19,140 nt of DNA from Desulfobacterales bacterium (GCA_030616425.1 JAUWXJ010000019.1:1-19140), one strand, 5' to 3'. Counted from the first letter of the stretch, positions 1 to 8,360 are shown. The notes: generated by a model not told the origin, from the letters alone. A program made the numbers and translations.

Positions 1-1
1 C

Positions 2-1978
2 CACACCCAAGGGAAGCCGGTTGAGGTGACGCAGAAGCTATTAGAAACCATTCGTGATGAAATGGGAGGCGAGATTGATATTGTTGGAACGGCCACGACC
101 GGATCAGGTAGAAATGTGGTTGGGGATTTCCTGAATGCGGACCTGATCATCGACGAGATCACGGCCCACGCCAGGGGGGCTGTGGAGATAGATGCCACAA
201 TTGACACGATCTTCGAGATCGGTGGTCAGGATTCAAAGTACATTTATATCGCTAACACGTATCCCCTTGATTTTGACATGAACAAGGTATGTGCCGCTGG
301 TACGGGGAGTTTTCTACATGAACTTGCGAATAAGTATGGCATCAATATCGTGGGTGAATTTCAGGAGATCGCCCTCTCTTCGGATCATCCCATAAAATTG
401 GCAGAGCGATGCACCGTTTTCATGGAATCAGACCTGGTTTCCTATCATCAAAAAGGGGTTTCAAAGAATGATCTCATAGCAGGACTTTGCTATGCCCGTG
501 TCTACAACTATCTTAACCGCGGTGTAGGTAAGAGAAAAGTAGGCCAAAGGGTCATGTTTCTGGGGGGGCCTTCTCTAAACAAAGGTGTCGTGGCGGCCTT
601 CGAGAATGTTCTCGGTCGTGGTCTTGTCGTCCCTAAGCACAGGGAAGTGCTTGGTGCCTTTGGGGCGGCCATTAGCCTGAAAGAAAAGATGATTCGTGAA
701 AACAAGAGGGGAAGTATATTCCGGGGATTGGATAGCGCCATAAACGATCGAATGGCTTATAACGAGAAGATCTGCCGTGCAGACTCCAACTGCCACAATC
801 AATGCAAGCTCAAAATATACAATTTTGATGGCAGAAAGAGTATCTGGGGAGGCGAATGCGGTCGGTATGAACTGATCGGAAGAAAGGGCCCAAAGAGAGA
901 GAACTACTTCCAATTGAGAGAGAAGATATGGCAGGCCCATATGTCGGGTGTCTATGATGAGTTGAGCGGAGAACGCGTCATGGAGGTGAATGGACGGCCG
1001 ACCATTGGGATGCAAAGGGCGCTTTACTCTCTCCAGACCGGGGTCTTATGGGCACATTTTTTTGATCGACTCGGCTTCAGACTTATCCTGACCCCGCCCA
1101 CCAACAGCCGTATCTCCAGTTTAGGGATCGAAGCCATGACCGCAGAGACCTGTTATCCTGTCAAGGTATCCCATGGTCATGTTAAGGAACTTATTGGAAA
1201 AACGAGGTACCTGTATCTTCCCTCCATGATTAATATGCGAACCCCAGAAGACTCAGAAGCCGGATTTTATTGCCCTCTTATACAAGCCAACCAATATATG
1301 GTTCGCGAGGCCCTTAGCCTTGATAAGAACTCCATTTTGAGTCCCATTATCCATCTAAAATATGACACCCCCACGCTGGCCCTGGAATTGGGGGAGCAGC
1401 TTTCAAGACGGCTGGGAAAAAGCAGGTCGGAAATAAGAAAGGCCCTGGAATATGCATTGGAGAGGGAGAACGGATTCATCAGGGCAATGTATGAAAAGGG
1501 CAAGGAAATCATGGGCACCCATAGCCCTGGAAGCCCTTTAGTTGTGGTCACAGGGCGTCCTTACAACCTGTACGATGAAAGGCTAAACCTGAGGCTCGGA
1601 CAGAATCTGGCCAAGATTGGCCTCAGTGCGCTGCCCATGGACTTTATTGATCTCACCTCAGTAGACCTTTCTGATTTTCCTTCCATGTACTGGGGATCGG
1701 GGGCCCAGATTCTGAGGACCGCTAAATTCATACAGGGCCATCCCGACTACTTTGGTCTCCATATCACCAACTTCAGCTGTGGTGCAGACTCTTTTATTGA
1801 GCATTTTTATAAGTACATTATGGGAAGTAAGCCCTACCTCATTTTGGAACTGGATGAGCACAGTGCCGTAGCCGGTATGATGACGAGATTGGAGGCGTAC
1901 AAAAATGTCGTTGAAAATACCATGCAGAAACTGAACCGTAATAGCGAGTTGTACGCCGGATTAAGGGTGGCCAGTTGA
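2..1978 (+). CDS. CoA-dehydratase activase / DUF2229 iron-sulfur protein, 5' partial
   Basis: The reading frame is open from the first bases of the window, so the N-terminus lies upstream. Residues are numbered from the GTG codon at base 26. Residues 1-220 are an ASKHA-fold activase domain of the BadF/BadG/BcrA/HgdC type. It shows a GQDSK phosphate motif (67-71), CAAGTG with Cys89, and ERCTVF with Cys129; by family knowledge these two cysteines hold the [4Fe-4S] cluster at the dimer interface. An adenosine-type FLGG motif lies at 178-181. A cysteine cluster follows (C250, C256, C260, C278), then a DUF2229/COG3580-like region with ETCYP (374-378), GRPYN (510-514), FSCGADS (583-589) and LDEHSAVAG (609-617). 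Activases use ATP hydrolysis to inject low-potential electrons into partner dehydratases or double-cubane proteins; the partner and substrate here are unknown. The missing upstream part should contain the first phosphate loop and perhaps a second activase unit. Confidence 0.85.
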   Translation, partial: HTQGKPVEVTQKLLETIRDEMGGEIDIVGTATTGSGRNVVGDFLNADLIIDEITAHARGAVEIDATIDTIFEIGGQDSKYIYIANTYPLDFDMNKVCAAGTGSFLHELANKYGINIVGEFQEIALSSDHPIKLAERCTVFMESDLVSYHQKGVSKNDLIAGLCYARVYNYLNRGVGKRKVGQRVMFLGGPSLNKGVVAAFENVLGRGLVVPKHREVLGAFGAAISLKEKMIRENKRGSIFRGLDSAINDRMAYNEKICRADSNCHNQCKLKIYNFDGRKSIWGGECGRYELIGRKGPKRENYFQLREKIWQAHMSGVYDELSGERVMEVNGRPTIGMQRALYSLQTGVLWAHFFDRLGFRLILTPPTNSRISSLGIEAMTAETCYPVKVSHGHVKELIGKTRYLYLPSMINMRTPEDSEAGFYCPLIQANQYMVREALSLDKNSILSPIIHLKYDTPTLALELGEQLSRRLGKSRSEIRKALEYALERENGFIRAMYEKGKEIMGTHSPGSPLVVVTGRPYNLYDERLNLRLGQNLAKIGLSALPMDFIDLTSVDLSDFPSMYWGSGAQILRTAKFIQGHPDYFGLHITNFSCGADSFIEHFYKYIMGSKPYLILELDEHSAVAGMMTRLEAYKNVVENTMQKLNRNSELYAGLRVAS

Positions 1979-1986
1979 GGCAAAAC

Positions 1987-3345
1987 ATGGAAGCACAAAA
2001 GAGTGCGACTTTTCGATCCCTTTCTGAAAATGTTGGGCGGTTCAGTCTTCGGGATAAGACACTTTTAATACCCGAGATGAACAGAATAGGGGCTCATCTC
2101 CTTGCCGGGGTCTTCAGGAGCTTTGGCGTTAATGCTTTAGTCATGGAGACCTATGAAGGCCTTGATCTTGGCAAGGAGTTCACTTCAGGCAAGGAGTGTT
2201 TTCCCTGCCAGGTGACCACCGGTGACATCCTGCTTTTCCTGAAAAAGGAAAAGGAAAGCTTGGGTGACGACTTTGACCCTCAAAACTATATATTCTTTAT
2301 GCCCGAGGCGGAAGGTCCATGCCGTTTCGGAATGTATAATAAATATCAGAGGATCGTCTTAGACTCTTTCCCTGAACTGAGAGAAGTGAAAATCGGTTCG
2401 ATCACTTCAAATGATTCCTATGCCCTTAAAGGCATGATTGAGAAGGAACGGACCAGGGATTTCCGTAAGGCAGCCTATTTCTCTGTGGTGATAGGTGACA
2501 TCCTAGACAGGCTTCTCTGGAGGATAAGGCCCTATGAGAGGAAAGAGGGTGCCACGGATGGTTTCATAGAGCGATCCATGATGACAATGGCCGATTCCTT
2601 TGAATCCTATGGTGCCAAGAAAGACTTTGATACGATTCTCGACAAACTGGAAAAGATCGTTGAAGATGGAAAAGCCCTTATTGACCCTGACATTCCTCCC
2701 AAGCCCCTGATAGGTATCGTCGGTGAAATCTACCTGAGAACCCATGTCCGTTCCAATCAGGACGTTATCAGGGTGCTGGAACTATACGGGGCTGAGGTCA
2801 TCAATGCCTCTATTGCTGAATGGGTCGATTATACGACCTATGATAAGGTGAGGGAGGCCAAGGTGGGACTGCGGTTGAATCTTAAACAATTTCGTTTCGA
2901 CAGGGTGAAATCTTATCTGAAACAGGTTCTCAGCTATGGGGGGGATCTCTTATACCAGCATATCAGACTTGATACGGTCTATAAACGGGTGAAGCCTTTA
3001 CTTGACTTGGCTGGGGATCATCGGGTAGCGCACCTGGAAAAAACCCTTATTAAGCATGATCTCTATTCTTTCGAGTTAGGAACTGAGGCATGTTTGAGCA
3101 TTGCTGGGATCATGGAATATGTGCATAAGGGCTATAACGGCGTGGTAAACATATATCCGTTTACCTGCATGCCGAGCACCATTACCACATCCATTATGAG
3201 ACCCATCATGAATCGCGAGAAGATCCCGTTTCTAGACGCCCCTTATGATGGCACCTATCAGCCCGGCAGGGAGGCTGGAATAAGGACTTTTATGTACCAG
3301 GCGTATCAGCACTTCAAGAGACATGGGAGGAAAAAACATAGTTGA
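1987..3345 (+). CDS. COG3581-type activase-related iron-sulfur protein (HgdB-like)
   Basis: A 452-residue soluble protein of the acyl-CoA dehydratase activase-related (COG3581) type, often found as the C-terminal part of giant activase proteins. Conserved cysteines are visible in KECFPCQ (C71, C74), GPCRFG (C112), TEACLS (C369) and FTCMPS (C394). The GEIYLRTHVRSN segment (246-257) resembles the cluster-binding subunits of 2-hydroxyacyl-CoA dehydratases. I chose ATG 1987 because GAGG at 1977-1980 sits six bases before it. A TTG at 1975 would overlap the preceding stop and is less likely. The gene follows the activase by eight bases and is surely co-transcribed with it, so the pair probably forms one redox complex. 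Substrate and pathway cannot be told from sequence. It may be an electron-accepting double-cubane-type protein or a maturation partner, but this is inference. Confidence 0.75.
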   Translation: MEAQKSATFRSLSENVGRFSLRDKTLLIPEMNRIGAHLLAGVFRSFGVNALVMETYEGLDLGKEFTSGKECFPCQVTTGDILLFLKKEKESLGDDFDPQNYIFFMPEAEGPCRFGMYNKYQRIVLDSFPELREVKIGSITSNDSYALKGMIEKERTRDFRKAAYFSVVIGDILDRLLWRIRPYERKEGATDGFIERSMMTMADSFESYGAKKDFDTILDKLEKIVEDGKALIDPDIPPKPLIGIVGEIYLRTHVRSNQDVIRVLELYGAEVINASIAEWVDYTTYDKVREAKVGLRLNLKQFRFDRVKSYLKQVLSYGGDLLYQHIRLDTVYKRVKPLLDLAGDHRVAHLEKTLIKHDLYSFELGTEACLSIAGIMEYVHKGYNGVVNIYPFTCMPSTITTSIMRPIMNREKIPFLDAPYDGTYQPGREAGIRTFMYQAYQHFKRHGRKKHS

Positions 3346-3425
3346 CGGTTTACAAAAAAACAATAAATTTCTTAGTAATACAGCTATATTGATTTAAAAT
3401 CGCTATTTTGAACCGCAACAGCTTT

Positions 3426-3752
3426 CTACTTTTCCAGTACAAAGTGAAGGGCCTGATTCTCTCTTGTGGCAGGTGGAAGGGCCTTGATCTCGCTTTCCTT
3501 ATATCCTGACCTCTTCACCTGGTAATAAGATAAAAGAAATTCTACTGCCGTAAAGGTGTGTGGTGTCTTTCCCCCGGTATAGAAAAGATTATCCCGAGTT
3601 TTTCCCGCGTATATCTCAGCCCCGGAAGGCTCTGAGGTGATGGTACGACATAGAACAAAGTGGGGTTTTATTACGGTCGTCTTTGGGCCACACGCGGCGA
3701 CAAATACTGTCCCGGCTAGGATGAGAACCGCACAGACTTTGATTGGTGCCAC
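3426..3752 (-). CDS. Small PEGA-domain lipoprotein
   Basis: A 108-residue predicted lipoprotein. From the GTG at 3752 the protein starts with a short basic segment and a hydrophobic stretch ending in the lipobox V-A-A-C (residues 18-21), so Cys21 should be acylated. Gly-Pro follows, not Asp, which fits outer-membrane sorting. The mature part contains a PEGA-like module (TSEPSGAEIYAG at 39-50, ending in a GY motif near 83). PEGA modules are short beta domains found in surface proteins, and nothing catalytic is visible. The frame is open back to 3848, but AAGGAG at 3763-3758 lies five bases before the GTG and an upstream start would bury the signal peptide, so GTG 3752 is preferred. It lies 65 bases after the antiporter gene on the same strand and is probably co-transcribed with it. 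Its function is unknown. Confidence 0.7.
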   Translation of the reverse strand: MAPIKVCAVLILAGTVFVAACGPKTTVIKPHFVLCRTITSEPSGAEIYAGKTRDNLFYTGGKTPHTFTAVEFLLSYYQVKRSGYKESEIKALPPATRENQALHFVLEK

Positions 3753-3757
3753 ATACA

Positions 3758-3763
3758 CTCCTT
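3758..3763 (-). promoter_or_regulatory. Ribosome binding site deciding the lipoprotein start
   Basis: On the minus strand this reads AAGGAG, five bases before GTG 3752. It is the best Shine-Dalgarno match near this frame and places the start directly before the lipoprotein signal peptide. Confidence 0.7.
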
Positions 3764-3817
3764 GATGAGAAGAGGGACTTACCCTGATGTGCTCATCGCA
3801 AAACCGAGCAAGCCGGT

Positions 3818-4747
3818 TTATGCCTGTCCCAAAAAATCTAATATCCACCGAATGAGATTAAGCCCCACAAGAACAAATCCTTCGGTGCGGGAGACACGAA
3901 AACCTGTTCGCATGAATACAATTACAAGCAACACCATACACACAAGTATATAAAGACTTTCCAAACCTGCTCCATCAATAGCAAGGGGACGAAGCGTCCC
4001 CGCCAGACCAAGCACACCCAGCATGTTATAAAGATCGCTGCCGATCAGGTTCCCAGCGGATATACCGTAGCGCCCTTTGAGTGCTGCTATTAGTGATACG
4101 GCAAATTCTGGTGCGGAAGTCCCTGCGGCCACTATGGTGACCCCAATCACCCATTCAGAAATGCCAAATGCTCGAGACAGGGAAACTGCCGACCAGACAA
4201 GGAGGTGGCCCCCAGCGACGACCGTGATGATTCCCAAGAGAAAGAGGGGGATATCTTTCCAGGTGGCATGCTCGTCTATCCTTTTTTTCTCTACGGGGCC
4301 TTTTTTCCAGAAGAGAAAACCAATGTACCCAGCAAGTGCAACTAAAAGCACAAATCCTTCTTGAGGGACTAGCGTTAAGTCCCTAAAAAAGAATACTAAG
4401 ACAATCGAGGTGCCGAGGAGAAAGAGGCCGTCTCGCCATACAAGGACAGGGGTAGTTTTAATGTTTTTGATGATAGCGCATCCACCCAGTATGAATCCAA
4501 GATTAAAAATATTCGAACCAACCACGTTGCTGACCGATATATCTGGTAGCCCCCTCATGGCGGCATTTAAGGTCACTGCAAATTCAGGTGCGGAGGTTCC
4601 CATGGCAACTATGGTCAAACCAATTACCAGATCGGACATACGCAGTTTGTGGGCAATCCGCACCGCTGAGTCTACAAGCCAATGCGATCCTTTCCACAAT
4701 AAGCCTGTCGATATTGCTATCAGCACTACATCTACTAGAATATCCAT
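3818..4747 (-). CDS. Calcium/sodium antiporter, CaCA family (YrbG-like)
   Basis: A 309-residue, strongly hydrophobic inner-membrane protein with about ten membrane segments, close to the usual size of bacterial K+-independent Na+/Ca2+ exchangers. It has the two inverted alpha repeats of the family. The first carries GTSAPEF (50-56) and GSNIFN (77-82); the second carries GTSAPEF (209-215) and GSDLYN (236-241). Glu55, Asn79, Glu214 and Asp238 correspond to the four ion ligands of the archaeal exchanger NCX_Mj (two Glu, one Asn, one Asp), so the protein should be active. It probably exports Ca2+ in exchange for Na+ or H+. The start is ATG 4747; it has no clear Shine-Dalgarno site, but an in-frame stop at 4766-4768 leaves no alternative. 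It lies between a glycosyltransferase (51 bases upstream) and a lipoprotein on the same strand. Confidence 0.9.
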   Translation of the reverse strand: MDILVDVVLIAISTGLLWKGSHWLVDSAVRIAHKLRMSDLVIGLTIVAMGTSAPEFAVTLNAAMRGLPDISVSNVVGSNIFNLGFILGGCAIIKNIKTTPVLVWRDGLFLLGTSIVLVFFFRDLTLVPQEGFVLLVALAGYIGFLFWKKGPVEKKRIDEHATWKDIPLFLLGIITVVAGGHLLVWSAVSLSRAFGISEWVIGVTIVAAGTSAPEFAVSLIAALKGRYGISAGNLIGSDLYNMLGVLGLAGTLRPLAIDGAGLESLYILVCMVLLVIVFMRTGFRVSRTEGFVLVGLNLIRWILDFLGQA

Positions 4748-4798
4748 TTCATTTATTCGGATGCCTTAATGTTACATCTCGGAAATCCTATACGCCTA

Positions 4799-5656
4799 TC
4801 AGCCTCTGGAGGGATGGAGTGTTGGGGCGAAGCCCCGATAAGTTCTGAACTGGCTCGACAGCCATGTGTAGTACTTTGCCTCCCTGGAACGTCCACGCTT
4901 TAAACACCCTGCAGCATAGATTAAACACTTTTTTCTCAGAGCCCCGACTGCCGCGGAATATTGCTTTGGATCCAGCAGCTCACTTTCGATAATCTTTTTC
5001 AGAGCATGTACACGATACCGATCCATGCAACCTCTTCTTGAGAGTTGATCTGGGTGTCCGCCACGTTTAATCACAAGCGAGTCCTCAATCAAATACACGG
5101 GAAACCGGCACGCGACCCGAAGCCAGAAGTCATAGTCTTCGCATACAGGCATTGTTTCATCAAACCCCCCTACTTCATCAAAGAGGCGACGCCTCATCAT
5201 CGCTGCCGAAGGACTTATAATACACAATTCTAGACAATGCTCGAAAATCATCCCGGAATGCTTCTTATGCCGTTTCTTGGGGTTGACCCTAATGCCATTT
5301 TTTATCCAAACCTCTTCGGTCTGACAAATCATGGCGTCCGGGTGGGTATTGAAAAAATCAGCCTGGGCTGAGAGCTTTCCTGGAAGCCATAAATCATCGG
5401 AGTCGAGAAATGTAACAAGGCTACCCATAGCTCGGGCAATGCCTGCATTTCGAGCTGCACTTACCCCCCGATGGCCTTGTTTTACGGTTCTGGTCTGCTC
5501 ATAGGATTCGAGAATCTTTAGGGTGTTGTCAGTTGACCCATCGTCCACCACAACTATTTCAAAATCATGGAAGTCTTGAGCTAAGACCGAGTCAATGGCC
5601 TCTTTGAGAACCCATGCGCGGTTGTGGGTGGGAATGATGACGCTTATTGTTGGCAT
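4799..5656 (-). CDS. Family 2 glycosyltransferase
   Basis: A 285-residue GT-A fold glycosyltransferase. The N-terminus shows the standard beta-strand start SVIIPTHNR (5-13), then VVVDDGSTD (36-43), the R-N-AG donor loop (69-72) and the DSDD metal-binding motif (85-88). The acceptor-side motif CEDYDFWLR (172-180) carries the probable catalytic Glu-Asp. Such enzymes transfer a sugar from a nucleotide donor to a lipid-linked or surface glycan at the cytoplasmic face of the membrane; donor and acceptor cannot be told. No membrane segment is visible. The last dozen or so codons run through a small GC-rich hairpin (4824-4836), so the extreme C-terminus may be a late addition. The gene is divergent from mreB and heads a minus-strand group with the antiporter and lipoprotein genes. 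There is no LPS or capsule locus in this window to define its pathway. Confidence 0.9.
   Translation of the reverse strand: MPTISVIIPTHNRAWVLKEAIDSVLAQDFHDFEIVVVDDGSTDNTLKILESYEQTRTVKQGHRGVSAARNAGIARAMGSLVTFLDSDDLWLPGKLSAQADFFNTHPDAMICQTEEVWIKNGIRVNPKKRHKKHSGMIFEHCLELCIISPSAAMMRRRLFDEVGGFDETMPVCEDYDFWLRVACRFPVYLIEDSLVIKRGGHPDQLSRRGCMDRYRVHALKKIIESELLDPKQYSAAVGALRKKCLIYAAGCLKRGRSREAKYYTWLSSQFRTYRGFAPTLHPSRG
4824..4836. repeat. Short GC hairpin in the 3' end of the glycosyltransferase gene
   Basis: The sequence GGGGCGAAGCCCC is a perfect 5-bp-stem palindrome with a three-base loop; two further weaker pairs (T-A, T-G) can extend it. On the minus strand no T-run follows, so it is not a standard intrinsic terminator. 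A second small palindrome, AGTTCTGAACT, lies next to it at 4841-4851. Confidence 0.5.
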
Positions 5657-5864
5657 GGATAGATTACCCTAAAACACAATGTATCAGAAATCTCAAACAA
5701 ATTTTATTATTTTTTTTAAACCCATTGGACTTATTTCCTTGTAATAGCAAGGCGCATATGGTAGCGTTAAAAACAAAAACCGTGAACTCGGTGCGACACG
5801 GACGTAAATCCTAACCCCGATTTTCTGTATCATTAGATATAAACTCTGATCAGGAGCCTGAAAA

Positions 5865-6899
5865 GTGTTAAATGCCCTTCTGGGGATCATTTCTAACGAT
5901 CTAGCGATCGATTTAGGGACTGCCAATACCCTTGTCTTTGTCAAAGGGAAAGGGATAGTCCTCAGCGAGCCGTCTGTTGTGGCGGTTCGTACCGACAACA
6001 GGCGCCGGAACAGGGTACTGGCGGTTGGAGCTGAGGCGAAGCAAATGTTGGGACGGACACCAGGTAATATTGTTGCCATCCGCCCTATGAAAGATGGTGT
6101 TATAGCCGATTTTGAAGTCGCTGAGGCGATGTTGCGTCACTTTATCCGCAAGGTCCATAACCGCAGAACCCTCATACGCCCCAGGATAATCATTGCGGTC
6201 CCATCTGGGATTACGCAAGTCGAGAAGCGTGCTGTTACAGAATCAGCTGAATCAGCAGGGGCACGCGAGGTATTTTTGATCGAGGAAACTATGGCTGCAG
6301 CCATAGGTGCGGCCCTTCCGATTACAGAGCCTACATGCAATATGGTTGTCGACATAGGGGGTGGCACGACCGAGGTGGCTGTCATATCCCTTGCGGGTAT
6401 CGTTTACAGCCGCTCGATTCGGATCGGCGGGGATAAGATGGACGAGGCGATCATACAGTATATTAAACGAAAATATAACCTTTTGATAGGAGAAAGGACA
6501 GCAGAGCTGATTAAGACCACTATTGGTAATGCTTACCCTGATCCTGAAAACGCGGAGACCCTTGAAGTCAAAGGGAGGGATCTGGTGTCGGGTATCCCAA
6601 AAATTCTCGCCATAGATTCCGAAGAGATCCGTGTGGCGATTTCCGAACAGATCGATGCTATTGTTGAGACAGTCAAAATTGCCCTGGAACAGACCCCGCC
6701 GGAATTGGCAGCAGATATAGTTGACAGGGGAATAGTAATGACCGGAGGCGTTGCCCTTCTTAAAAACATGGATAAGTTGCTCCGAGAGGAGACCCACTTA
6801 CCCATTACCGTGACTGAAGATCCACTTTCTACAGTTGTCTTAGGGTCAGGTAAGGCCTTGGAGAATCTTGAGATCCTCAGAGAGGTTATGATCCAGTAA
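5865..6899 (+). CDS. mreB: Rod shape-determining actin homologue MreB
   Basis: A 344-residue protein of normal MreB length. It forms membrane-bound antiparallel filaments that position the elongasome and guide lateral cell-wall synthesis. Visible actin-fold motifs are DLGTANT (16-22, phosphate 1), an N-terminal amphipathic-type segment MLNALLGIIS, VPSG (112-115), DIGGGTTE (163-170, phosphate 2) and the adenosine motif IVMTGGVALLKN (290-301). The start is GTG 5865, supported by AGGAG at 5852-5856 eight bases upstream and by the conserved MLN..LG..SNDLAIDLGTANT beginning. It leads the mreBCD-mrdA-rodA cluster; mreC follows after 74 bases. The 208-base divergent spacer with the glycosyltransferase should hold its promoter, but I could not find a convincing -35/-10 pair there. 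Confidence 0.98.
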   Translation: MLNALLGIISNDLAIDLGTANTLVFVKGKGIVLSEPSVVAVRTDNRRRNRVLAVGAEAKQMLGRTPGNIVAIRPMKDGVIADFEVAEAMLRHFIRKVHNRRTLIRPRIIIAVPSGITQVEKRAVTESAESAGAREVFLIEETMAAAIGAALPITEPTCNMVVDIGGGTTEVAVISLAGIVYSRSIRIGGDKMDEAIIQYIKRKYNLLIGERTAELIKTTIGNAYPDPENAETLEVKGRDLVSGIPKILAIDSEEIRVAISEQIDAIVETVKIALEQTPPELAADIVDRGIVMTGGVALLKNMDKLLREETHLPITVTEDPLSTVVLGSGKALENLEILREVMIQ

Positions 6900-6973
6900 C
6901 AAAAAGTCTTCTTCCCATTGTGTCACGATTGGTCCACAAGCAAGATAGTCCTCTCACGCCACACACATGAGAC

Positions 6974-7780
6974 ATGTTTTCAAAAAGGTCGGTAAGGATT
7001 CTATGTGTTATCCTCTTTGCACTAAGCAACATTATCCTCCTTTCGATTAGCGCCAAGCATCCACATCGGTACACAATCATTCATAGAGTGGCAATGGCGG
7101 GAATAGTGCCCTTCCAGGAAAGCGTAATCAGCACTATGCGCTTTTGTCGCCATATATGGAGTCACTACTTTTATTTGGTGGCAGTCCGTCAGGAGTGCGA
7201 TCAGCTGCAAGAAATCCTGGCCAGGGCTGAGATGGAAAAGAACCGGAGCCTTGAATCTGAGCTGGCCTGCCAACGTCTTCGGAATCTGCTGGAGATGAAG
7301 TCCGAGGTTTCCCACCGGATGCTCCCTTCACAAGTTGTAGGGCTGGATCCCTCTGGGTGGTTTAAGACGGTTATTATTAACAGGGGATCTATGGACGGCG
7401 TTTCCAAGGGCATGGCTGTGACAGCCCCAGAGGGAATCGTGGGTCATGTTATTGGAGCCTCTTATCGGTACGCCAAGGTGCTGTTGGCGATCGACCGCAG
7501 TAGTGCTATAGACGCCCTTGTTCAGCGAACCCGTTTTCGAGGCATTGTGGAAGGGGAGACCAGCGAGACTTGCCGCTTCAAATACATTGTGAAAAAAGCA
7601 GATATCAGGATTGGAGATACGGTAATATCGTCCGGGCTGGACGGTCTTTTCCCCAAGGGTTTGCGGGTGGGCGTGATCTCAGAAATTTCCAAACCCCTAT
7701 CAGGACTCTTTCAAGAGGTGAGGATTCGACTGTTTGTGGATTTTGCAAGATTGGAAGAGGTGATGGTAATTCTGGAATGA
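6974..7780 (+). CDS. mreC: Rod shape-determining protein MreC
   Basis: A 268-residue bitopic membrane protein. MreC links the MreB filament to PBP2 and activates PBP2-RodA from the periplasmic side. The sequence shows a basic N-terminus, one membrane segment (about 8-27), a helical probable coiled coil (about 68-112) and the two-barrel MreC domain. Family landmarks are VIINRGSMDGVSKGM (133-147), GIVGHV (154-159), SSAIDALVQRTR.RGIVEG (176-194) and GDTVISSGLDGLFPKGL (214-230). ATG 6974 has no strong Shine-Dalgarno sequence, but no better start precedes the membrane segment. It lies between mreB and mreD on the same strand. Confidence 0.97.
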   Translation: MFSKRSVRILCVILFALSNIILLSISAKHPHRYTIIHRVAMAGIVPFQESVISTMRFCRHIWSHYFYLVAVRQECDQLQEILARAEMEKNRSLESELACQRLRNLLEMKSEVSHRMLPSQVVGLDPSGWFKTVIINRGSMDGVSKGMAVTAPEGIVGHVIGASYRYAKVLLAIDRSSAIDALVQRTRFRGIVEGETSETCRFKYIVKKADIRIGDTVISSGLDGLFPKGLRVGVISEISKPLSGLFQEVRIRLFVDFARLEEVMVILE

Positions 7781-7826
7781 TACGAAGGGCCTCTTATCCA
7801 AACATCGCCTCAAGAAAAAGGAAAAT

Positions 7827-8360
7827 GTGAAAATTTTTTGTCTATATTTGCTGATCGGACTCTCCACGGTTGTGGCAAAGACTACTATCTTAACGCTTCC
7901 CTTATTTCACGGTATTTTCTATGACCTACTAATTCCACTGGTTGTTTTCTTAAGCCTCAGTCTCCCTAACAGGACAAGTGTCTCAGTAGTTGTAATTCTT
8001 GGCCTTATCATGGATCTCCTTTCCGGCGGTATATTTGGCCTTTACCTTAGTATCTATTTCTGGATGTTTCTATCTACAAAAAGTCTGTCGAAGTGTTTTG
8101 ATGTAGGAAAAACTATATTTCAGTCCGCTTTGATCGGTGTGTGCGTACTTGGACAGCACGTTGTGTTTTGGGCTTCAGTAGCACCTCCTTGGAAAGGGGC
8201 TCAATTGCTGGCCACGCAGACGGGCACTGTTTTGTTGCAGACCTTTTTTGCCGCACTTACTGGCCCTGGTATTCTTATGCTTTTGGGAAGGCTTGAAACG
8301 CGATTTCAGGCGCCCTCATCTGGCGCCGGCAGGGAAACGAGGGAGGTTGCAATCAGGTAA
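7827..8360 (+). CDS. mreD: Rod shape-determining membrane protein MreD
   Basis: A 177-residue, highly hydrophobic protein with about five or six membrane segments, as usual for MreD. It completes the MreBCD complex in the inner membrane; its exact biochemical role is poorly defined. The family region with G.IMDLLSGGIFGLY (59-73) is visible. The start is GTG 7827, preceded by AAAAAGGA at about 7815-7822. Its stop overlaps the start of the PBP2 gene by one base (TAATG), which indicates translational coupling. The identification rests on hydrophobic pattern, that motif and its exact position between mreC and mrdA. Confidence 0.9.
   Translation: MKIFCLYLLIGLSTVVAKTTILTLPLFHGIFYDLLIPLVVFLSLSLPNRTSVSVVVILGLIMDLLSGGIFGLYLSIYFWMFLSTKSLSKCFDVGKTIFQSALIGVCVLGQHVVFWASVAPPWKGAQLLATQTGTVLLQTFFAALTGPGILMLLGRLETRFQAPSSGAGRETREVAIR

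Noticed and set aside
1975..1989. TTG 1975 as start of the COG3581-type gene
   Set aside because: It overlaps the preceding stop and would place GAGG inside the gene; ATG 1987 has correct spacing to that site.
3346..3425. Possible bidirectional terminator between the convergent COG3581 and lipoprotein genes
   Set aside because: The gap is AT-rich, with a weak GATTTAAAATC palindrome only; no GC stem with a T-run was found on either strand.
5657..5864. Promoters for mreB and the glycosyltransferase gene, and a small hairpin at 5737-5752 (CCTTG/CAAGG)
   Set aside because: Several TTG and TATAAA-like words occur (for example TATAAA at 5838-5843), but none pairs with a good partner box at 16-18 bases; the hairpin has only five pairs and no T-run after it.
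6252..6797. A 181-codon open frame antisense to mreB
   Set aside because: It lies wholly within the well-conserved mreB gene, shows no family features and has the composition of a shadow frame.
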